In this document: positions 30,557 to 42,466 of the stretch, one piece after another
Numbering within the stretch: position 1 is the stretch's first letter
Layout: each line of letters opens with the position of its first letter
Assembly: GCA_018114805.1 (NCBI GenBank)
Contig: CP073042.1
Location: 6,927,501-6,991,500 of the forward strand
Length of the DNA: 64,000 bases
Source of the DNA: Candidatus Streptomyces philanthi
GTDB lineage: Bacteria; Actinomycetota; Actinomycetes; Streptomycetales; Streptomycetaceae
Direction of reading: 5' to 3'
The notes under the pieces: generated by a model
What the model was told of the DNA's origin: nothing
Databases searched by the model: none
The model's input: the letters and a program-made list of their open reading frames with translations, nothing else
Position numbers and translations under genes: made by a program

Positions 30557-31781
30557 ATGTCCACCGTCCTTTCCACCGCGTCGCTGTCCGCAGCCGACCG
30601 CATAGAGCGCTGGCATGAAGCGGTGTCCCGGACATTCATACCTCTCGACGTCAAAACCTTGGAGGAGGACCCGTCGCCGGGAAGCATCGTCACCTACCAG
30701 TGGGGCGCCACACAGGTGTCGAACGTCCAGGCCGGGCCCCAGGAGGTGCCGCGCAGCAAGCGCCTGATAGCCCGGGACGGGAAGGAGTTCGTCATCCTCA
30801 CCCTCCAGCGCCGAGGCAGCGCCGTCAACGACCAGGACGGGAGACAGTGCCTGATACAGCCGGGGGAATTCTCCGTTTCTGATTCGTCCCGCGTGTTCAG
30901 GAAGAAGGTGCGGGGCGAGTTCTGCTTCACCTCCTTCCAGTTCCCGCGGAAGGAGCTTCTGGTGCGGGACGAGGACCTGCGGACGCTGACTGCGAGAGCG
31001 TTCTCGGATAGTGACGGAAGTGCCGCACTGGTGGCGACCTATTTCGCGTCCATGGCGCGCGAGGCAGCGGGTTTCGACGACTGCGTCGGCCGTCAGGCTG
31101 TCGCCACCGGGCTCGACCTGCCGGCACTGCTCATCGACGAGCGCAGCGGCCGCTACAGGCCCCAGTCGCCCGACACCGCGGCGGCCATGATGGTGCGGGT
31201 GAAGGACCACATCCTGCGAAACCTCTCCAACCCGGACCTGTTACCCACCGCGATCGCCGCCGCCCATTTCATTTCGGTCCGCTACCTGCACAAGTTGTTC
31301 CAGTCGGAGGGGACCACCGCCGGGGAATGGATTCCGGATGCAGCGCCTGGAGCGCTGCCGTCGGGACCTTCTTCGCTCGCCGGCCCAGGGAGCCGGGGTG
31401 GCGGCCGTTGCCCGACGCTGGGGGTTCGTGAGCCCCAGCCACTTCAGTCGTGTCTTCCGTGCCGCCTACGGCGTATCTCCCCGCGAGTGGCAACTGCACG
31501 GCCTGTCCGACGAGCGGCGCCTGGCCCGCATCGAACGGCCGGTGCGTCGTACGAGGCAGACACCGGCCCTCACCCAGGAGAGCCGGGGGCAGCGAGCTGC
31601 TCGCCCCCGGCTCGGTCGGGCCCGTCGGCATCGCGTGGTGAGACCGCCGCCTGCCCCGGCCCCCGAGCCGAACGGGTGGCCGAGGCCGTACTCAGGACGG
31701 AGCCAGCGGACGTGCGCGTCCCGCGGCCCACTCCGCCTCAGTCGAAGCGCAGGTCGGAGAGCTGCCGTTCGAGCGCGGTGA
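30557..31781 (+). pseudogene. AraC-family transcriptional regulator, frameshift in the DNA-binding domain
   Basis: ATG at 30557 behind aaggga. An N-terminal sensing domain of about 190 residues (SAADRIERWHEAVSRTFIPL, QPGEFSVSDSSRVFRKKV) resembles the AraC-binding-like domain of NdgR/FeaR-type activators. The HTH begins VKDHILRNLSNPDLLPTAIA with AAHFISVRYLHKLFQSEGTT. The frame then shifts near 31335, and the second helix-turn-helix (VAAVARRWGFVSPSHFSRVF, AYGVSPREWQ) lies in another frame. The domain ends near 31490; the frame runs on to 31781 without conservation, overlapping the 3' end of the flavin reductase on the other strand. Confidence 0.8.
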
Positions 31782-32338
31782 TGTCGTCCCGCGGCGCCTC
31801 CCGGGCCGGTCGCGCGGCCACCAGGGCGGCCAGCTCGCCGGCCGCCCGCCGGATGCGGGAGGGCAAGCCCGTGGTGTACTCGTCGCCGCCGGTGCCCCAG
31901 TCCTCGGACGCCGCGTACACCGCGGTGGGGGGCGACCGTGTTGCGCAGGTACGCGAAGAGCGGGCGCAGCGCGTGTTCGAGGACCAGTGAGTGGCGGGCC
32001 GTGACGAGGACCGGCTTGCCGGCCAGGGCGTCCGGGTCGATCAGGTTGAAGAAGGACTTGAACAGCCCGCTGTAGGAGGCGGTGAACACGGGAGTCACGG
32101 CGATCAGCCTGTCAGCGCCCGTCACCGCGTCGACGGCGGCGGCCGGTTGGGGCGGGGGAAAGCCGGTCACGAGGTTGTTGGCGACGGCGACGGCCAGGCC
32201 CCGCAACTCGATGACCTCCGTCTCCACGTCGTGACCCGCGGCAGCGAGAGCGTCGCGGGTGGACTCGGTGAGACGGTCGGCGAGCAGACGGGTGGACGAA
32301 GGGGTGCTCAGCCCCCCGGAAACGGCGACGAGCCTCAT
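31738..32338 (-). pseudogene. NADPH-dependent FMN reductase (CE1759 type), G-run frameshift
   Basis: Starts MRLVAVSGGLSTPSSTRLLA, the flavodoxin-like NADPH:FMN reductase signature, then DRLIAVTPVFTASYSGLFKS and LIDPDALAGKPVLVTARHS. One extra G in the run at about 31926-31931 shifts the end; corrected, it reads TAVYAASEDWGTGGDEYTTG and ends RQLSDLRFD. About 199 residues. Its ATG overlaps the TGA of the monooxygenase upstream. Role: supplies FMNH2 to the partner LLM monooxygenase. Homologues occur as a fixed pair with CE1758-type monooxygenases in actinobacteria. Confidence 0.85.
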
Positions 32339-33417
32339 GCGGCGGGCACCTCCTGGACGGCTCGCAGCGACGCGTGGGTGGGAGCGTCCGGCACGCCGGC
32401 CGGGCGGCCGCGAACTCCGCGCGCAGCACGGGCACCACCTCTTCGCCGAGGATGTCGAGCTGTTCCAGGACCGTCTTCAGGGGCAGCCCCGCGTGGTCCA
32501 TCAGGAACAACTGCCGCTGGTAGTCGCCGACGGTCTCGCGGAACGACAGTGTCCGCTCGATGACCTGCTGCGGCGAACCCACGGTCAGCGGAGTCTGCTC
32601 GGTGAACTCCTCCAGCGACGGCCCGTGTCCGTAGACGGGCGCGTTGTCGAAGTAGGGGCGGAACTTCCGTACCGCGTCCTGCGAGTTCTTCCGTATGAAC
32701 GCCTGCCCGCCGAGCCCCACGACGGCCTCGTTGGGCAGGCCGTGGCCGTGGAAGGCGTACCGCCGCCGGTAGAGCTGGACCATCCGCCTGGTGTGGTCGG
32801 CGTGCCAGAAGATGTTGTTGTGGAAGAAGCCGTCGCCGTAGAAGGCCGCCTGCTCGGCGATCTCCGGTGAGCGGATGGAGCCGTGCTATACGAACGGGGG
32901 CACGCCGTCGAGCGGCCGGGGTGTGGACGTGAACCCCTGCAGGGGCGTGCGGAACGTGCCCTCCCAGTCGACGGCATCCTCCCCCCCACAACCGGCGCAG
33001 CAGCGCGTAGTTCTCCTTGGCGAGGTTGACGCCCTGCGGGATGTCCTGCCCGAACCAGGGGTAGACGGGGCCGGTGTTGCCGCGGCCCATCATCAGGTCG
33101 ACCCAGCCGTCGGCCAGGTGCTGGAGCATCGCGTAGTCCTCGGCGATCTTCACCGGATCGTTGGTGGTGATCAGGGTCGTCGCGGTGGAGAGGATCAGCT
33201 TCTCGGTCCGGGCGGCGATGTAACCGAGCATGGTGGTCGGGGACGACGGCACGAACGGCGGGTTGTGGTGCTCGCCGGTCGCGAAGACGTCCAGGCCGAC
33301 CTCCTCCGCCTTCAACGCGATGGCGACCATCGCGCTGATGCGTTCGCCTTCCGACGGGGTACGGCCGTTGGTCGGATCGGGGGTCACGTCCCCGACCGAG
33401 AAAATTCCGAAATGCAT
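32335..33417 (-). pseudogene. LLM-class flavin-dependent oxidoreductase (CE1758 type), frameshifts and amber at a Trp
   Basis: ATG at 33417 behind gaagagg: MHFGIFSVGDVTPDPTNGRT, with AEEVGLDVFATGEHHNPPFV and LADGWVDLMMGRGNTGPVYP, hallmarks of the bacterial luciferase fold. Lesions: a C8 run near 32983-32990 shifts the frame, TAG at 32886-32888 replaces Trp in GVPPFV-W-HGSIRSPE, and another shift near 32400 precedes the last residues (SLRAVQEVPAA). About 360 residues when repaired. Coupled by an overlapping TGA/ATG to the reductase gene, it would be the oxygenase half of a two-component system; the substrate is unknown. Confidence 0.85.
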
Positions 33418-33724
33418 GAGGGCCTCTTCACTCGGGCGATAAGGGGTTTTCAGAAATGTAGTCATCAGTGGGGCGGCCGCCGTGCCTGTGCGCGCAGCGG
33501 GACTTGTCCGTCAGTGCCCTGCCCACACTCACGTGCAGGCACTCGCCCGCGCTCTCCGGAATCGCATGGGTAACTGCCTCGCGGGAGCAGGCGCTGCCCT
33601 GTGGGGGAATGCGCCGAGCGCTGCCATACGATTCAGCCCGTTCTTCAGCCGGCCGCGATCCGGCACGCGAACGTGAACCGACACCGGAGGCGCATCACGG
33701 TCGTGGGCACAGCGCGCGAGCGAA
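33418..33724. promoter_or_regulatory. Intergenic region upstream of the LLM/reductase pair
   Basis: 307 bases holding the promoter of the LLM/reductase genes next to 33418, including a less GC-rich stretch (cgataaggggttttcagaaatgtagtcatc) at 33436-33465. No gene is recognised. Confidence 0.4.
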
Positions 33725-33752
33725 GCGCCCGACTGGTTCTCCGGTCGGGCGC
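33725..33752 (-). terminator. Terminator downstream of the SsgA-like gene
   Basis: Stem gcgcccgac (33725-33733) with gtcgggcgc (33744-33752), 10-base loop, followed on the minus strand by less structured sequence. It begins 8 bases past the stop of the SsgA-like gene. Confidence 0.6.
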
Positions 33753-33759
33753 CTGTCCC

Positions 33760-34202
33760 TCACTCGCTCCCCGCCACGAGCGCGGCGATGAGACCGTCCA
33801 GGTCGATGTGGCTCCCCTCCGTGCCGCGGGGACGAGTACGTCGGTCTGGTCCAGGAACGCGCGAACCGCCGTCGCCGCGACGTCGGGCAGGGCACATCCC
33901 CCGGTGGACCTGACGGTGACGCGCACCGAGTCCCGATGGCGGCGATGCGGGGGCCTCACCAGCACATCTCCTACGCCTACGGGCTCGCGCACCCCCTCTG
34001 ACAGGAGGGCGCGGGCGAACACCCAGTCGACTGTTCCGGTCGTCGTCCCCCCGATGGACAGGCGCACCGCGTAGGGGTCCGTCCTGTTGTACCGCAGTCG
34101 TGCGGGCAGTGTTGTGGACGGATGGTCCGCGACGGCGACGCGCACCACTATCTCGTGGCTGATCGTGATCTCGTCAGCGGCATGGGGAAAAGGCTCGCTC
34201 AT
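33760..34202 (-). pseudogene. SsgA-like sporulation/cell division protein (SALP), frameshift near the end
   Basis: ATG at 34202: MSEPFPHAADEITISHEIVV, then PARLRYNRTDPYAVRLSIGG, DWVFARALLSEGVREPVGVG and FLDQTDVLVP, all in the order found in SsgA/SsgB-type proteins (130-150 residues). One extra base near 33830 shifts the tail; corrected, it reads GTEGSHIDLDGLIAALVAGS and ends at 33760 just before a terminator. SALPs occur only in morphologically complex actinomycetes and steer septum placement and peptidoglycan work during sporulation. This copy is monocistronic and is a paralogue rather than the highly conserved SsgB. Confidence 0.82.
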
Positions 34203-35436
<1,234 letters not shown>

Positions 35437-35559
35437 TTACGAGTGATGGGTGCGAAGCGGACTCGGCCACGCTAGACCGGACGTCGTGCCGCCGGTTGTC
35501 GGGCAGTGCGCCGCTCCTTGCCCGCGGACGCAGAGAGGGCGGCAGAGGGGGCGGCGGGC

Positions 35560-37240
35560 CCGAGGATTCCTTCTCCCAGCCCGCCGTCTCCGGAAGCGGG
35601 CTGTAGAAGATGGTCGTGCCCACGTTGGCCAGACCCTTCTTCACGCTGTACGTGGATGGACCGCTGAACAGGGGGAGTTGGGCGTACTCCTGGAGTGCCT
35701 TCCGCTCGACCCGGTTCACCTCCGCCGTCTGCTTGTCCAGGTCGGCGATGTTTGCCGTGGTGCGGATCTCCTTGTCCAGTGCCGGGGACCCGGCGCCTGT
35801 GAGGTTGGAGTCACGGTCCGAGCAGTAGGTGTCGCACAGGTAGCGGGTTCCGAAGGGGGCCATGGAACGGTTGCCCGAGAGGATCAGGTCGAACTTGCGC
35901 TCGTTGAGGATGTTGGCGAAGTCTGCGCCGTCGGCCTTCTCGATGGTGAGGCGTACGCCGATCGGCTTCAGCATCGCGGTCAACGCGCCCGCGGTGGCCT
36001 TGTCCAGCGGGCTGTCGCCCAGGAGCATGTATCCGACCTCCAGCTTCTTGCCGTCCTTCTCGCGGACCCCGTCGCTCCCCGGCTTCCAGCCGGCCGCGTC
36101 GAGTTCCTTCCCGGCTTGGTCCGGGCCGTACTTCAGGACGGCCGAGACGTTGTCCTGGTACCCCTTCTGGAAGCTGTAGAGCACGGCCGAGCCGGGCAGC
36201 GGCTCCTTGTAGTCCAGGCCCTGGAACTGGATCTTCGCGATCTGGGTGCGGTCGATGCTCTCCTGGATCGCCTTGCGCACCGCCTTGTCCGCCAGGACCG
36301 GCGACTTGGTGTTGAAGTGGAGCGAGTACTCGCACGGGCTGCCGCCACGGCGGATCTCGGTGCCCTCCAGCCCCTTCACCTGCTTGAGGCTCTCGGCGTC
36401 GACCGCGGAGACGTAGTCGAGCTGACCGTCCTTGAAGGCGTTGATCCCCGCGGTCGACTCCAGGTTCACGTAGACGCGCTTGTCGAGCTTGCCCCTCTTG
36501 CCCGACCACTTGGGGTTGCGGACGAAGGTGATGTTGCCCGAGTGGGTGTCCCACTTGCCGACCGTGTACGGCCCCGCGCCCCACTCGGGGTATGCCTTCT
36601 TGACGTACGCCCGGTTGAAGTTCTCGACCGTCGCCGCCTTCGGGTGCAGGAACGTGGAGAACAGTGTCGACCAGAAGGGGTAGACGCCCTTGAAGGTGAT
36701 GACGGCCTGCTTGTCGTCCCTGCCGCGCGCGACGTCGGTGATCTGGCCGTAGCCGTCGGTGGTGGAGGCCGCGAAGTCCTTGTCGGAGCCGTTGTTGGCC
36801 TGCCACGTGGCCCTGATCGCGGTCCAGTCGATCGGTGTTCCGTCGTTGAAGGTCGCCTTCTCGTTGATGGTCAGGACGACCTTCTGCCTGCCACCGTCGA
36901 CGGTCACCTGCACGTCGCTGAAGTAGTCAGGGTTGTACCGCACCTCGCCGGTGGTTGAGTAGGTGATCGCGTTCGCGTTGTACCAGGCCCACACCCGGGA
37001 CGCCGTGAGCGTGCCGTTGACGTTGAAAGGGTTGCCCTGCTCGTCGAAGGTCCCCACCGTCGTGTAGGTCCCACCATCCCTGATCTTGTCGTACGGCGTC
37101 GGTTTGTAGTCGGCGGCTCCCGACGCGGTGGACGGGGTGCCCTTCCCGTCCGAGCCTCCGGTGCCGGCACCGGAGGATGACTGGCACGCGGTGGCGGTGA
37201 CGGAGATGAGGGCGATGGGCAGGGCCAGTCGTGCGCGCAT
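35560..37240 (-). pseudogene. Oligopeptide ABC transporter substrate-binding lipoprotein, stop lost
   Basis: ATG at 37240: MRARLALPIALISVTATACQ, lipobox Cys at residue 19. Family-5 binding protein: YTTVGTFDEQGNPFNVNGTL, NEKATFNDGTPIDWTAIRAT, PYTVGKWDTHSGNITFVRNP and the RKAIQESIDRTQIAKIQFQG block. The expected end is about LPETAGWEK near 35570. Past that the frame runs on with low-complexity GPPPPLPPSLRP into the neighbouring hydrolase, which implies a one-base shift removed the stop. About 558 residues up to that point. Role: captures peptides or similar solutes for the DppBCDF genes immediately upstream. Confidence 0.82.
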
Positions 37241-37327
37241 GGGAGAGCGTCCTTGTGTGGGTGGTAAGGATGAGGGTGGGAGCGGGTCGGCGGTGGTTCG
37301 TCGTCCGGTGATGGGCCTGGGGCCCGG

Positions 37328-39479
37328 TCACGCGGCGTGGCAGGCGTACGTGTGGCCCGGCTGCCCCGGCGCCGGCCTGGGCGCGGGGCGCTCCGTGCGG
37401 CAGCGTTCCCTGACGGCCGGGCCGGCGAGGCGGTACAGCGGGCAGCGGTCGACGAACACACAGCCGCGCGGCAGGTTCGTGGCGCTCGGCTGCTCGCCGT
37501 GCAGGACGATTCGTTCCCGCGTGCGTTCACGTTCCGGGTCGGGTGCCGGGATCGCCGACAGCAGGGCCCGGGTGTAGGGGTGCTTCGGGTGGGAGAAGAG
37601 GGTCTCCGTGTCGCCGCTCTCCACGATGTGCCCCAGGTACATCACCGCGACGCGGTCGCAGAGGTAGCGGACCACGGCGAGAGCGTGGGCCACCATCAGG
37701 TAGGCGAGCCCCAGCTCACGCTTGAGCCGGGCGAGCAGGTTGATCACCCCGGCCTGTACCGACACGTCCAGGGCGGAGAGCGGTTCGTCGAGGGCGAGCA
37801 GCCTGGGGTCCGTGGCCAGGGCGCGGGCGATGCCCACGCGTTAGCGCTGGCCGCCGGAGAGCGCGGCGGGGAAGCGGTCGCTCACCGAGGCGTCCAGCCC
37901 CACGAGCGTCAGCAGTTCGTGGACGCGGGAGCGGATCGCGGCCTGGTCACGGCCGATGGCGCGCAGGGGCTCGGCGAGCAGTTGGTAGACGGGCAGACGC
38001 GGGTCCAGGGCGCCCAGCGGGTCCTGCATGACCATCTGCACGTCGTGTCGCAGGGTACGCCCGCCCCGGCCGGAACCGGCCGAGCTGCCGGTGGTGCCGC
38101 TCCTGGAATCGGCGTCCCCGCCGGCCGCCGCCCCGATCTCCCGCCCCGCGATCTCGATCAGGCCGCCCTCGGGCCGCCTGAGCCGCAGGATCTCCATCAG
38201 CGTCGTCGTCTTGCCGCTGCCGGACTCGCCCACCAGGCCCAGCGTCTCGCCCGCCCGCAGCTCGAAGCTGACCCCGTTGACCGCGTGCAGCGTGCCGACC
38301 CGGCGCTTGACGAACGCGTCCTTGGTGACGGGGAACGTCTTGACGAGGTCCTCGACGCGGAGCACCACGCCACCGCTCGCGGCCTGCCGCGCGCTCGTCT
38401 CCTCGCCCCCTGGAAGCACGTCCCCGGGCGCGGCGTCCCAGGCCGGGTCCAGCGTGCCGTCGGCGATCTCGGCCGCGCGCAGGCAGGCCACGTCTCCGTG
38501 CCCGATGACCTCGCGCAGCTCGGGCTCCTCGGAGTGGCACGCGTCGAGCGCGACGGCGCACCGGCTCCCGAAGGGGCAGCCGGTCGGCAGGCCGGACAGG
38601 TCGGGTGGCTCGCCGCCGATCGGTACCAGGGGCCGCCGGCCCCCGCCGTCCACGGTCGGCACCGCGGCCAGGAGCCGGGCGGTGTAGGGCATCGTCAGGC
38701 GCCGGAACAGCGCGCGCACGTCCGCCTTATCCACGAGGCGGCCCGCGTACATCACGGCGATGTCGTCCGCGTGGCCGGCCACGACCCCGAGGTCGTGGGT
38801 GATCAGGACGAGCCCGGCGCCGGTCTCCCGTTGCGCCAACCGCAGGACGTCCAGGACCTGGGCCTGCACGGTGACGTCGAGCGCGGTGGTGGGTTCGTCG
38901 GCCACCAGCACGCTGGGCCGGTTGGCGATCGCCATGGCGATGACCACGCGCTGGCGCATGCCGCCGGAGAACTCGTGCGGGAAGGCCGCGGCGCGGCGGC
39001 GCGGGTCGGGGATGCCGACGAGGTCGAGCAGTTCGACGGCCTGCTCCCAGGCGGCCTTCTTGGACAGGTCCTGGTGGACGCGGAGCGCGTCGGACAGCAG
39101 CCTGCCCACGGAGAAGATGGGGGGTGAGCGCGGACAGCGGGTCCTGGAAGACCATGCCGATCGACGCGCCCCGGACCCGTGACAGGGACCGGTCGTCGAG
39201 ACCGATCAGGTTCCGCCCGTCGAGCAGGACCTGGCCGCGCAGGTCGGCGGTGGGCGGCAGCAGGCCCATCACGCCCAGCGCGGTGGCCGACTTGCCCGAG
39301 CCGGACTCGCCGACGATGCCGAGGGTCCGGCCCGGTAACAGGTCGAAGCTGACGCCGCGCACCGCTTCGACCGGGCCGGCCTCGGAAGGGAAGGAGACCC
39401 GCAGGTCTCGTACGGAGAGCACGGGGGTGGCGCCGGCGGGGGAGGCCGGGTCGTCCCGTAGGGGAGTGGTGAGGGTCAT
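37328..39479 (-). pseudogene. Fused oligopeptide ABC transporter ATPases (DppD-DppF in one polypeptide), frameshift and ochre
   Basis: ATG at 39479 (MTLTTPLRDDPASPAGATPV). First ATPase: Walker A GIVGESGSGKSATALG, signature SGGMRQRV, Walker B VLVADEPTTALDV, then the oligopeptide-transporter C-terminal motif CPFGSRCAVALDACH. Second ATPase: Walker A GLVGESGSGKTTTLME, signature [14 protein letters not shown], Walker [14 protein letters not shown], and [10 protein letters not shown]. An extra C at about 39118-39124 shifts the first domain after DPLSALTP; TAA at 37841-37843 replaces the Gln of SGGQRQRV. About 715 residues when repaired. One chain carrying both ATPases is a known but less common arrangement. 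Confidence 0.85.
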
Positions 39480-39502
39480 CGTCGGCCTCCCCGCCGCCCC
39501 GG

Positions 39503-40383
39503 TCACTGAGGTGGGGTCCAGGGCGTCGCGCAACCCGTCGCCGATGAACGTCATCGAGACGGTGAGCAGGACGACCAGGCCCGTGGGAAAGGCGAAGAGC
39601 CAGGGGGCGCTGGTGATGGTGGTCGCCCCGTCGGCGAGCATCGTGCCCAGGGACACGTCCGGGGTCTGGACGCCGAACCCGAGGAAGGAGAGCGCGGTCT
39701 CGCTGAGTACGGTCGCCACGACGCCGAGCGTCAGGTTGACGATGAGCAGGGAGCCGAGGTTGGGGATGATGTGGCGCAGAGATGATGCGCAGCGGGCGGA
39801 CGCCCATGAACTCCGCGGCCGTCACGTAGTCCCGTTCGCGCAGCGAGGTCGAGACGGACCAGACGATCCTGGGGGTGGACATCCAGCCGAACACGGTCAG
39901 CACGATGATCAGGACGCGCCAGTCACCGGCCACCCGGTGGGAGACCAGGGCGAGGATGAGGAACGAGGGGACGATCAGCAGGAAGTGGATGACGGCCAGC
40001 GTCAGCCGCTCCACCCGGCCGCCGAAGTACGCGGCGCTCGAACCGATGACCGCGGCGACCAGGACGGTGAGGACGGACACGCTCACGGCGATCACCAGCG
40101 AGCGCTGTAGCCCGTGCACCGCACTGGCGTAGACGTCGTTGCCACCCTGGTTGGTGCCGAACCAGTGCACGTCGCTCGGCGGTTGGGTGAGCGCGGCGAA
40201 GTCGGCGTCGGTGTGCGCGTACGGGGTGAGCAGGCCGCCGAGGAGGCTGAACAGCACGAGCAGTACGAAGATCACGACTCCGGCGACCGCGAGCCGGTTG
40301 CGCAGGAAGCGTCGCAGGTAAAGCCGGCCGCGGCCGAGGTCTCCCGGTGCCCGGGCGGTGGTGGCGTCGGTTGCTGTCGCCAT
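39503..40383 (-). pseudogene. Oligopeptide ABC transporter permease, DppC type, frameshifted
   Basis: ATG at 40383: FLRNRLAVAGVVIFVLLVLF, LAVIHFLLIVPSFLILALV, and the EAA-like loop MGVRPLRIISRHIIPNL, broken by a one-base shift near 39780. The remainder includes ETALSFLGFGVQTPDVSLGT and the last helix LFAFPTGLVVLLTVSMTFIG, ending GLRDALDPTS. In the shifted frame there is no stop before the ATPase gene; the stop of the other frame at 39503 is the likely natural end. It starts 2 bases from the DppB stop and is clearly co-transcribed with it. Confidence 0.83.
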
Positions 40384-40384
40384 G

Positions 40385-41356
40385 TCAGTTCACCCGCACT
40401 CTCGGGTCGAGGAAGACCGTGGCGATGTCCGCGAGGATCGTGCCGATCGCGGTGAGTACCGCGGCGACCGCGACCGTGCCGTGCACGTCGTTCTTGCTGA
40501 TGGTCTGGATGAAGTAGCGGCCCATGCCGTTCCAGCCGAAGATCGACTCAGTGATGATGGCTCCGGTGAAGATGGCGGGCACGCTGAACGCCACGGAGGC
40601 CGCCGTCGGGATCAGCGCGGCCCGCAGGGCGTGCCGGTGGACAGCCTGGCTCCGGGTGAGGCCGGTGGCCTGGGCCGTGCGCACGAAGTCGGCGTTGATC
40701 GTGTCGAGCAACAACGAGCGCTGCGTCAGGTGGTAACCCACGTAGCCGATCAGGGTCAGGTTCAGGGTCGGCAGGATCAGGTGCAGGAGGCGGTCGCCGA
40801 TCGTGGGGAGCAACCTTTCGACGTTCGGTGAGTTCTCCCCGGCGACGTAGAGGAAGTCCCACCCCGCGTGCTGGTTGAGCCAGATGGCGACGTAGACCAC
40901 CGCGAGCGCGGCGACGGACGTCGGGATGTTGAACACCGCGATGGAGATGGCCTGGGTGACGCGGTCGGCTACCCCGTACTGGCGCGCGGCGGTGTAGACG
41001 GCGAGCGCGACACCGATGACGACGGACAGGAAGGTCGCCGTGATGACCAACTCGGCACTGACCAGGGCGCGGTAACCCACCTCGCCGCCCACGGACACGC
41101 CGGTGGGTGACTTGCCCCAGTCGAAGTCGAGGGTCACCGAGGTGAGCCAGTTCCACCACCGCTGCACCAGCGGCACCCCGGGGTCGAGGTTGTACGGGGC
41201 GAGGGACCGGGCGATCTGTTCCTCACTGCGGGCGGGCCGCAGCTCCTTGTAGTTCGATCGCGGATCCAGGAACCAACTGGCCAGGAAGCAGGCCGCGTTG
41301 GTCGCGATCGCAATCATCAGGAGGCAGCCGCCCGCCTTGCGTACTACGTAGCGCAT
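40385..41356 (-). CDS. Oligopeptide ABC transporter permease, DppB type
   Basis: 323 uninterrupted residues from ATG 41356: MRYVVRKAGGCLLMIAIATN, long periplasmic loop, LVITATFLSVVIGVALAVYT, SIAVFNIPTSVAALAVVYVA, the cytoplasmic loop FVRTAQATGLTRSQAVHRHA, GAIITESIFGWNGMGRYFIQ and a C-terminal FLDPRVRVN. First gene of the operon DppB-DppC-DppDF-DppA, all on minus within 41356-35560. The only intact member, so the importer as read here would not work. Confidence 0.92.
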   Translation of the reverse strand: MRYVVRKAGGCLLMIAIATNAACFLASWFLDPRSNYKELRPARSEEQIARSLAPYNLDPGVPLVQRWWNWLTSVTLDFDWGKSPTGVSVGGEVGYRALVSAELVITATFLSVVIGVALAVYTAARQYGVADRVTQAISIAVFNIPTSVAALAVVYVAIWLNQHAGWDFLYVAGENSPNVERLLPTIGDRLLHLILPTLNLTLIGYVGYHLTQRSLLLDTINADFVRTAQATGLTRSQAVHRHALRAALIPTAASVAFSVPAIFTGAIITESIFGWNGMGRYFIQTISKNDVHGTVAVAAVLTAIGTILADIATVFLDPRVRVN

Positions 41357-41871
41357 GACGCGGACCACCCCCTCACCACACGCGCGGGACGCGCCGGGAC
41401 GGCGCTTGAGGGGTAGATTGAACGCATGTGAGGGAGAACTTTCTGAGACGTACGCGCATGGAACGGCGCCGCGAGGGGCAGATTCAGCTTGGCCCGAAGT
41501 AGATGCCCACACCATCTTTTGGCTGGTTTCGCCACGCGGCTGCTGTGTTGTCGCTGCTGCCGCAATGTTGCTGAAGCAAAACGATCATTAATGTGACGCG
41601 GTCGTCCCCGTCGCGGTCGTGGCGCCCGGGCGGCGGCGCGTGTCGGGTCGCGCCGCCGTGGGGGTCGGTGTGTTCGTGGCTGTTCGAGTGGACATCGCGT
41701 AGATCGCGAACAAATAATGCTGTGAGGGTGGGCCGGTCCACGTCGTCTCGGCAGGCCGCGTCCGGCCCGTGCCGCGCGTCGCGGAGCGCGATGGCGCGCC
41801 GCCGCAACGCGGGCGCGGAGGTCAGACCCCCAGGCCGCGGTCAGTTCACCATCCAGGGCGGAGGGAACCGA
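41357..41871. promoter_or_regulatory. Divergent intergenic region upstream of the Dpp operon and the decarboxylase-like gene
   Basis: 515 bases. A strongly AT-rich patch at 41570-41592 (gaagcaaaacgatcattaat) and another near 41705-41722 (cgaacaaataatgctgtg) stand out and are likely promoter elements for the minus and plus genes. A gcggaggg ribosome binding site precedes the GTG at 41872. No gene recognised. Confidence 0.45.
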
Positions 41872-42215
41872 GTGACGCACGTGAGCGGTGGCCAACCCAC
41901 CGAGCAGGTCATCGAGACCCATTACCAGAACTCGTTCGGCCGGATCGCCGGGTACCTGCCGGCGGACAGGGCCGTCGAGCGGAAGCGGGCGCGGGGCGCC
42001 CTCGTCCGGCACGACTCCGTGGCCGACCTGGCGCGGCTGATCGACCGGGAGCCCGTGACATGGATGTACGTGAGCTGATGAACGAACAGGCTCGGGACCG
42101 CTGGAAGGGCGGGGTGCGCGACATCCCCGACCTGCTCGACCACCTCGACACCATCGTCACCTGGGCTCCGCGCTACACCGACAAGATCCACTTCCCGATG
42201 TCCGCCCTGTTCGTC

Positions 42216-42253
42216 TACATGATGTACACGCCGGTACATGATGTACACGCCGG
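42216..42253. repeat. 19-base tandem duplication in the decarboxylase-like gene
   Basis: tacatgatgtacacgccgg at 42216-42234 is repeated exactly at 42235-42253. The extra copy (19 bases) shifts the frame inside FVYMMYTP. Confidence 0.9.
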
Positions 42254-42422
42254 CCGGTCTGGCGATCTTCCGCGACAGGAGCCTCAACCAGGCGCTCGTC
42301 GGGATCCTGCGGGAGTGGTGTACGTACCTGGACAGCCCAGCCAGCCGGGACGTGCTGCCCCCGACCAGTGGCTGTCGCCGGCCGCCCGGAAGGAACTCAA
42401 GCTCGACGACTTCGAGATCGAC

Positions 42423-42466
42423 TTCACGCAGCCTTATGGTGGGCTTCACGCAGCCTTATGGTGGGT
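42423..42466. repeat. 22-base tandem duplication in the decarboxylase-like gene
   Basis: A 22-base unit beginning ttcacgcagccttatggtgg at 42423-42444 is repeated at 42445-42466 with only the last base changed. The extra copy shifts the frame within the DFTQPYGG segment. Confidence 0.9.

Noticed and set aside
35450-36958. A 502-codon plus-strand open frame opposite the peptide-binding protein gene
   Set aside because: It is the antisense shadow of a well-conserved gene: Arg/Val/Leu-rich, no family motif, and GC-rich DNA leaves such frames open by chance.
37337-39127. A 596-codon plus-strand open frame opposite the double ATPase gene
   Set aside because: Antisense shadow; the minus strand has four clear ABC ATPase motifs in order.
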